A stretch of DNA of 64,000 nt, taken from positions 2,468,001 to 2,532,000 of the forward strand of contig NC_089274.1 in the NCBI RefSeq assembly GCF_963678975.1, given 5' to 3'. The stretch is from Dysidea avara. Its lineage: Eukaryota; Porifera; Demospongiae; Dictyoceratida; Dysideidae. Of this stretch, positions 57,666 through 64,000 are shown piece after piece. The notes beneath the pieces were generated by a model, which did not search any database, was not told the origin of the DNA, and saw nothing but the letters and a program-made list of their open reading frames with translations. Within the stretch, counting starts at the first letter, position 1. Each line of letters starts with the position of its first letter. A program made the position numbers and the translations under genes.

Positions 57666-60600
57666 ATGGCTACTAGTGGTGCTGCTCGCGATGTACCCGT
57701 ACTCCCGACTCCAGAGTTTTGTGAATTTTTACACTCTCCTTGTTGGCTGTATCCTGTTATAAGGTTCTTTGCTCATGCCATTGATGGTGAGTCTGAGGTC
57801 ACCCCTCATTAACCTGTAATGACGCTTTTGTTGTCATATAGAATATGGATACAATTCTGACTTTGCTTATTCTGCGACTATTGACCAAAAGAAAATGAAG
57901 GAGAAGTTCAGAATCATTTATGAGACCTACTGTGATTTGGTGAGGTCATAGCTACATGATTGAAGCTTTTAGAGCTGGTAGGATTGTAGTTGTACACAGG
58001 AATTAAAGGGACCATCTGAAAGTTATCCAGTGTAATGATAATGAGAAAGCAAATTCCGTATGGGTATGATCAAATAGTGCTCAGTCCAAGGGCTGACTCA
58101 ACTTCATCATATAGGGCAAGTGCATGTGTCAAACTGCCAACCTGTCTTGCTTATGTAAAGGTCAAGTTTGGGTCAAATTGATGTGAACGTGGTCAAATTG
58201 ATCATTCCTATCAATTGAACATCAACTGAAATGTTGATTGTTGTTTCAACTATAAGGCCAACTATAACTGCACAGGATGTTACTTTGTTGGCTTAGATAC
58301 TTGCACTCTGCTTTGTACCATTTGGTTCCACCACATAAATTCTGTGAATTCTTTTGTGTAGCTTTTGATTTGTGTTAACCTGCAGGAAAGGTTTAATTGT
58401 TTGTTACCATGATCATCACATGTATTGTAGACAGCTAGGTTAACTTTAGCAGTTTAGTGTTTGTGTACAGTTTTCACTGGTATATTCTCAGAGTGTGTGC
58501 AGATTGTGATTTCTCAGTATACCACATCCACCGTCCATCAATACATATATACCATTTGCAGGTTGGTTGTATTCTTGTGGCATATCACAAAGACCAACAG
58601 GTGGACTTGTCAGATCTTATCAAGACAGCTGCAATGTTATGTGGGGAATATAAACCTATTGGAGTGAGACAGGTAATGAGTGATTATGTCACATCCCATA
58701 ACTTAATGTTTTGTAGGATGTTGTCAACTTCATACGAGCTACTCTCAATGTGGAATATTTCAGTTACTCTATGATGTGCTACAACGACATGTTTGAGATA
58801 ATGTGTTGTCATGATATGAAGAGGGATATAATACAAAGAGATTATGAAGTTAGTGTACTACATGTTACATAGAAACAGCTGACTTATCATTATACTACTA
58901 TAGGCAGAAGAGATGAAAATCTTGTTGAGGTTTTTGCAAGGAGTGATGGAGTTCACATTTGAAGTAAGTGTATCTAGTTATTGTTGACCTTTACCATATA
59001 TGCATGTTGTTTGTGTTTCTGTTGACCATGTAGAACAATCAATAACAACATTACTGAATTACTGACACAACACCTGTTTATTTATTATTGTTCAGTTATA
59101 GACTATAGTAGCATGCTCTAACACAAAAGGGGTAAGGTGTAACTTACCATCTAGCTATAGACAGGGTTTGGTTACAAGTTCAGCCGGTCATGGCAATGAC
59201 TCAAGTTCCATATTGTTATTATACCCATGCAGGAACACAAGAGAGTTGAGGAGTATTTCAGTGTGGTGAAGATGCCCATTCAACTACACATTGGACCATT
59301 TCTGTGTCATTATGGAATTAGTTTGTGTGATCCTGATTACGACTATGATTTGAGCCTTAATAAAATAGTGTATTTGATGAATGAGATTTTCAAGTCAACG
59401 GTAGATAGACACCAACTAACTGAGTATATTTCACAAGTGATGATTAATGTTAAGGTAAGGGAAGTTGTGTCATCATCAGGGTTGTGATATATACTAACTG
59501 TATTGGTGTGCCCTGTATATTATTACATTTGCAATGGACCTTATCCATGTTTACATCACAACATGGGGTATTTTGTACAGAGGGGTATTGGGAGAGGTGC
59601 CTTTTGACATACTGCAGTACATACAATGCATTCTTCATGGACTTACCAGTGTCCTCCTTTGTGTCCCATTCATCTTTGCCGACAGCAAAAAGTATCAATT
59701 TGGTGGTAGCATGTGATGGCTTCCCTTCATAATGGAAATCGTCCATGTTTTTCATAGTGGCTATTTTGATTGCCGAGGTGCTTTTCAAGTATTTCTTGAT
59801 TCAAAATGCTGTGTAATGGGTTGGACATAGCTGACAACGAAGCATAACTTCAGACAATAATTGATATAGCTGGGGAGCGTGGTGCCATTTCAGATGCAGT
59901 ATGCGTGGGTTCACCAGTCATAATAATTATTTACAAAAAAAGTTCAAACAAGTACACAAAAAAATTGGAATTTTCAACTAGAGTAGGGACCATAGCACAT
60001 CGATAAAAGTACTGAAACAAGCTTGAGTAGTGCACGATATTAAATCACAGTAAAAGAACAAGAAGTGTTATATTCAAACTGTGCTCCAAGATACCATAAC
60101 AGAAATGCACAGTAGGGATATAACACTTCTTATTGTTTTACTGTGATTTAATAACATGCACTACTCCAGCTTGTTCCAGTACTTTTTATCAATGTGTTCA
60201 GTGTTGGGGCAGTTACTTTTTAAAAGTAACTAGTTACATATTACATATTATTTACAACTGAACTATTTAGTTACAGTTACATATTACCCATATAATAAAG
60301 TAACTATAATAATATTACATATTATATTACTTTGTGTCCACAGCCTTAAGCTGTCACGTGTGAAACTATCACCTTATCACGTGACATGATTGCATTGTTG
60401 GACAATGTGCAAATCTTGGTTATAAGTAAGAAGCTGGTGAATAAGCTTCATTCTGGCTAGGTGTTACTCAGTGGATTACTATAATGAGATTAGTAACTTT
60501 GTTACTTGTAGCAAGAGTAAATAATAGAAGAGAGAGTATCTAACTGCCATATAGTGCATCAAAAATGAGCACACGTTAAGTAGAGAAGCCACCCTGTAGT

Positions 60601-61984
60601 GCTATCAAAGTAAGTGTTGAATGAAGCAATAAACACTTTCTACTTCAGACTGTTTGAGCCTGGGTACTTCAAACAGTCTGAGCTAGAAGTTGTTTATTGC
60701 TTCATTCAACACTTACTTTGATAGCACTACAGGATGGCTTCTCTACTTAACGTGCTCATTTTTGATGTACTATATGGCAGTTAGATACTCTCTCTTCTAT
60801 TATTTACTCTTGCTTGTAGTAGTAATATTAAACTCGTTACAGTAACTTCATTACTTAGGTAACCGTTACGTTTGTAAGTACAGTAAATTGAGTTATATTA
60901 CCAGTTTTTATAGCGTATTTCATTATATTACTTTATAACCACAAAAGTAATAATTATTACATAACGCATTAATAAGTAATGCATTATCCCCAACACTGGA
61001 TGTGCTATGGTCCTATTCTAGTTGAAAATGCCAATTTTTTTTGTGTACTTGTACTTATATTTACAATACAAATGCACGCTATTTTGATCCATATCAGAAG
61101 TCAGATCTGGTTTTGCCAGATGGGCCTATTTTACATCACCACAACACCATTATCGAATGGTTCCATGTTGTGAAACTGAGCTACAAGCACACTAGTTCAG
61201 TTTTTGTTACTGCGTGATGAAGTCACGGCCATTTTGGCAATTATGAAATCACAATTTGTCGATACAAATAAGATCCATTCTATGTCACAACTTGTTCATA
61301 TCATGGTGGCATGTCATAACACCTCTAATGTGTTGTTATTGTGTACAGATTGATGAGGAAAAGGTGGACAAGCATATCAAGGAATTAACATCAGAAACAC
61401 CAACTACAATTGATGTCAAGTCTGAAGTCAGGAGGGTTAAAGCATCGCTTCTTAAGGCCTCATTAGATCAAAAGCTAACAATATCTAATAAAATATTAAC
61501 CATCACTCGTGACCGCCAACTTAAGCAGGCTATGTTTGATATATATAAACAGGAGGCGTTAGTTTCAGATAAACCAATGACAGGAAAGTCCAAAGAACCA
61601 AAGCTTCCAGAAGAAAAGGTTGATGCACCACAGAATCCTCAACCAGACCCTAATCCTCGTCGTACACTGAGAGGTGTTTGGTCTCAAGATAAAACAGCTC
61701 AAATGGTACATCTTGTTCAAGAATACAACCACAGGATCACACAGAACCTTGCTTTCTTATCTGCAACATTTATGATACAAGCACGTGTAGAAGACTGGTG
61801 TCAGCTTAAGATTGTGGCAGAAAGATATGCTAAAACATTTGAAGATGAGTGGCCAGATACTGTTAGTAAAATAAAGTCAGGAGGCAAACGTCACAGAAGG
61901 TATTCACATCCTCCACCAGAGGAAGTTTTGGAAGAATCACGTCAAGTTATTAAAATGCTCAAGTCTTCCACTAAACTGAACTAA
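57666..61984 (+). CDS. Copy D: BART-domain (CFAP36-like) protein, 7 exons, ~459 aa
   Basis: Exons 57666-57786, 57842-57939, 58562-58672, 58717-58848, 58904-58963, 59233-59454, 61349-61984; all GT/AG, all in frame. Protein: MATSGAARDVPVLPTPEF, FLHSPCWLYPVIRFF (residues 21-35), KKMKEKFRIIYETYCDL (57-73), VGCILVAYHKDQQVDLSDLI (74-93), LNVEYFSYSMMCYNDMFEIM (120-139). The spacing of these fits a BART domain of about 120-150 residues as in CFAP36/CCDC104. AEEMKILLRFLQ in exon 5 is helix-like. The exon 7 product has KVDKHIKELTS, LRGVWSQDKTAQ, YNHRITQNLAFLS and a basic C-terminus (KSGGKRHRRYSHPPPEEVLEE). Role by family: effector of an ARL-type GTPase. Intron 6 holds repeat R and a nested fold-back/hAT insertion. 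The cleanest copy of the cluster. Confidence 0.85.
59530..59930 (-). repeat. Repeat R in intron 6 of copy D
   Basis: Minus-strand equivalent of 41100-41770. It keeps an open stretch with MDDFHYEGKPSHATTK and KDEWDTKEDTGKSMKNALYV; only one GCTTCGTTGTC block. It lies at the same position and orientation relative to the gene as in copy B, so it was present before duplication. The CAGTCAGT end is missing here. Confidence 0.65.
60199..60998. mobile_element. hAT-type MITE, second copy, with empty site in copy B
   Basis: Termini CAGTGTTGGGG and CCCCAACACTG. Same family as 24619-25142. Flanks are AATGTGTT (left) and GATGTGCT (right), an 8-bp duplication with two changes. The uninterrupted site TTTTTATCGATGTGCTATGG is present near 40997-41017. 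Length 800 bp because of a nested palindrome. Confidence 0.85.
60511..60813. mobile_element. Nested fold-back element inside the hAT MITE
   Basis: Near-perfect palindrome of about 303 bp: GCAAGAGTAAATAATAGAAG to the complement, arms of about 140 bp around GAGCCTGGGTAC. TTGTA appears on both outer sides, a possible 5-bp duplication. The youngest of three nested layers. Confidence 0.8.
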
Positions 61985-62178
61985 TGACCTCATCAATCTT
62001 GTACTGGACTGTCCTATGGTTATCTGTTGTGTTGCACACATCCTAACATGTTGTAATGTGTCACTTGTTATATCAATATTATTAGTTGTAATATGTCTTG
62101 TGCTACAATATTAATTTTTAGTATTATAATCACACAGATATAGTGGTTAACTAGTATATTAAAAATCATTAATTAAAT
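61985..62178 (+). other. 3' flank of copy D (conserved 110 bp)
   Basis: TGACCTCATCAATCTTGTAC to TATCAATATTATTA is nearly identical after copies A, B and D. This likely marks a conserved 3' UTR. No canonical AATAAA was spotted within it. Confidence 0.5.
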
Positions 62179-62352
62179 ATGAAGTAGGGATCCAAGCAAT
62201 AAAACAAGATATGAACAATGGTATTACAGCATAGCATGGTGGGAACATCCCTACAATGACATGTGTATATAATAATCAATGCCAATGTAGGGATTTTCTC
62301 ACCTAATATGCTGTAATACCACCTTGCTTCACTGCTTGGATCCCTACTTCAT
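62179..62352. mobile_element. MITE with ATGAAGTAGGGATCCAAGCA ends
   Basis: 174 bp. ATGAAGTAGGGATCCAAGCA at the left and its complement at the right. AT-rich borders. One end is related to 13131-13190. Confidence 0.7.
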
Positions 62353-62744
62353 TTTTATCGCTGCACTGATCTGCTTTCTCACCATAGCTTAGTAACTTAC
62401 AGCAGCATTCTGATCTGACATGGATTAGAAGCACATCGTCTTTCTGTTTACTGTAATCTGTCACAATGTACATCCAGGTAATGCGATCGATTTCCCATTG
62501 CTCCACAGATGCTTTCCCAGATATGAGCCATATTTCTGTCCTTATGGACTGCTAGATGTCCTCTTTTCTTGGGAATAGCTAATTGTTTTATTATATTTAT
62601 TAATTATTACCATTACAAAAACTTGTTATAGCATATATGTGACTGTTCTATTAGGGTGAGTGCTGTGTTAGAGTATCTCGAGTCAGCCTTTCACCTACTA
62701 CCAGAGGTCACTATTTCATATTTTCATTGTGTTAGCATTATGAA
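62353..62744. other. 3' flank of D, nothing recognised except one motif
   Basis: 62640-62690 carries GACTGTTCTATTAGGGTGAG and GAGTATCTCGAG, members of the dispersed CTCTAATAGAGCAGTC family. No gene. Confidence 0.4.
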
Positions 62745-64000
62745 TAGAGCTATACCAACAATAACGGGGTGTGTCACTGTGATCAAGTAAATACAATGCA
62801 TTTTAAAGAGATTATTGATTGATTTGATATGATTGTTGATTTAACCTCACAGTAATTGGCACAGCTGTTCTTCCTTACCGGAGTGAACACACTTACATAC
62901 ACATTACAAAAGCCAACAAAGATACAATTACAACTACAAAGAAAAACAAAACTAAACAATACATGCACATAACAAGCTGATTACAAAGTACAGCTACTGC
63001 TCATATAACAACAAATGATCATTAATAGTGACTGGAAAGTTGTAAGATGAAAAGAGATGTGGTCTTGGTGCTCCAGAGATAAGCATGATGTTGAACCTAC
63101 CGTGAAGTTACATATTTACTGAGTGTAAGTACCTAAATAAATCTGCGGCGTTTAAATATGCTGAAAGGACGAAGACCAGCCTGATTGAAGATAAAAGATG
63201 CACTTGTCAGAACCTCAAAAGGTACATCCCACTGGTGAGTTTGTTATTGTGGTGTGTTAAATGGTAGCTGTGTGCTGCTTCATTTGGCCTCCAGCCTTGC
63301 AACTGTGGTCAGGCAGAGGCAGGCAGGCATTGCTAAATTAAGGTATTGATAATGACATGCCTTCTATCCCACACTTCGAAGCATTTTACTTCATAGAGAA
63401 CTACATTGAGGCCAGTAAAGTTGTGTACGGTTTCAATTTTGCTGTGCTTGCAGCTATATATTATGATATGGCTTCACATTTCCTTTGATCCAACTGAATG
63501 TGCAAATCAGCTTGTCATTCATACTTAAGGATTTTGTACTGGAGTTTAACTTCCATTCCAAGGGTTTAACTACCATATCCCTCTATTTTGTTTACTTTGA
63601 TGTAGGGCTTCAGTAGGATAGAATTATTTTTAATGCTATATTGGACTAATATTGTTCCAGAAAGGTGATTTTCATCATGTAAGATGTTTCTAGGATGATT
63701 TTTAAAGGTGGCACTTTGGTGGTGCATGTCATTTTTGGGGGGATCCTTACTTAAACAGTACTACTGTGCTGTTTGATAATTAAGTAACATCATACTGTTT
63801 GATACTAGTTATACATGTATAGAAAGGAATCTACTTGCATGTACTGAGCTATTATGAGTTAAAGGGACAGCTGGAATGGTGACACTTGGATGACATAGAT
63901 TAAAATTAACTATACATTATAAGGACAGAAACCCCCAACAAAAATACGTTAAACTGCATTACTGCATTACCTGTCTTACTGGTCAAGTGTGGAAGATCAA
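62745..64000 (+). repeat. Tract shared with the flank of copy C
   Basis: Collinear with 51630-52810 with small indels, and runs to the window end. No open frame of note. Confidence 0.75.

Larger units (their letters stand above)
59950..61052. repeat. Fold-back element in intron 6 of D, interrupted by a hAT MITE
   Basis: Outer arms match 40870-41060. The inner arms are longer here (GAACAAGAAGTGTTATAT near 60057 against ATAACACTTCTTATTG near 60120). The right arm is split at GATGTGCT by the element at 60199-60998. Confidence 0.75.

Overview
This is animal nuclear DNA, not prokaryotic. It is AT-rich, its genes are split by short GT/AG introns, and it is crowded with LINEs, a Ty3/Gypsy fragment, fold-back repeats and many small inverted-repeat transposons (MITEs). 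The repeat mix and the expanded family of novel proteins suggest an early-branching marine invertebrate, with a demosponge my best guess. The window does not settle the species.

The host genes are one multi-copy family. Five copies are visible. Copy E (minus, 1-905, cut by the left edge, broken) stands head-to-head with copy A (plus, 1571-17493, open in all seven exons). Copy A is tail-to-tail with copy B (minus, 47518-39910, open). Copy B is head-to-head with copy C (plus, 49721-51412, broken, no last exon). Copy C is followed in the same direction by copy D (plus, 57666-61984, open). The intact copies have seven exons with the same phases and encode about 453-459 residues. Exons 1-4 fit the BART domain of CFAP36/CCDC104-like proteins, which bind the GTP form of ARL2/ARL3-type small GTPases. 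The exon 6-7 region is charged and unrecognised. Intact copies share a short upstream block with a CRE-like TACGTCA/TGACGTCA site and CACGTG E-boxes; in C and E most of these CpGs have decayed.

The long intron 6 of copy A (4446-16857) holds a Ty3/Gypsy pol remnant, LINE 3' fragments, a 2.2-kb transposon with a 5-bp target duplication inside one LINE, and a TA-flanked MITE. The 22-kb gap between the 3' ends of A and B holds a nearly complete EN-RT LINE with a PHD-like finger (about 22.06-26.03 kb) split by a hAT-type MITE with a perfect 8-bp duplication, a 30-bp minisatellite, two very long palindromes built on one hairpin sequence, and self-nested TTA-flanked MITEs. Between C and D lie a tRNA-derived SINE-like piece, MITEs, a dispersed CTCTAATAGAGCAGTC motif and a frameshifted aldo-keto reductase pseudogene that abuts the promoter of D.

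Because A, B, C and D are paralogous, several insertions can be dated against an empty site in a sister copy. Apart from the BART-like genes and the AKR pseudogene I see no convincing host gene. Most other short open frames are transposon pieces or chance.
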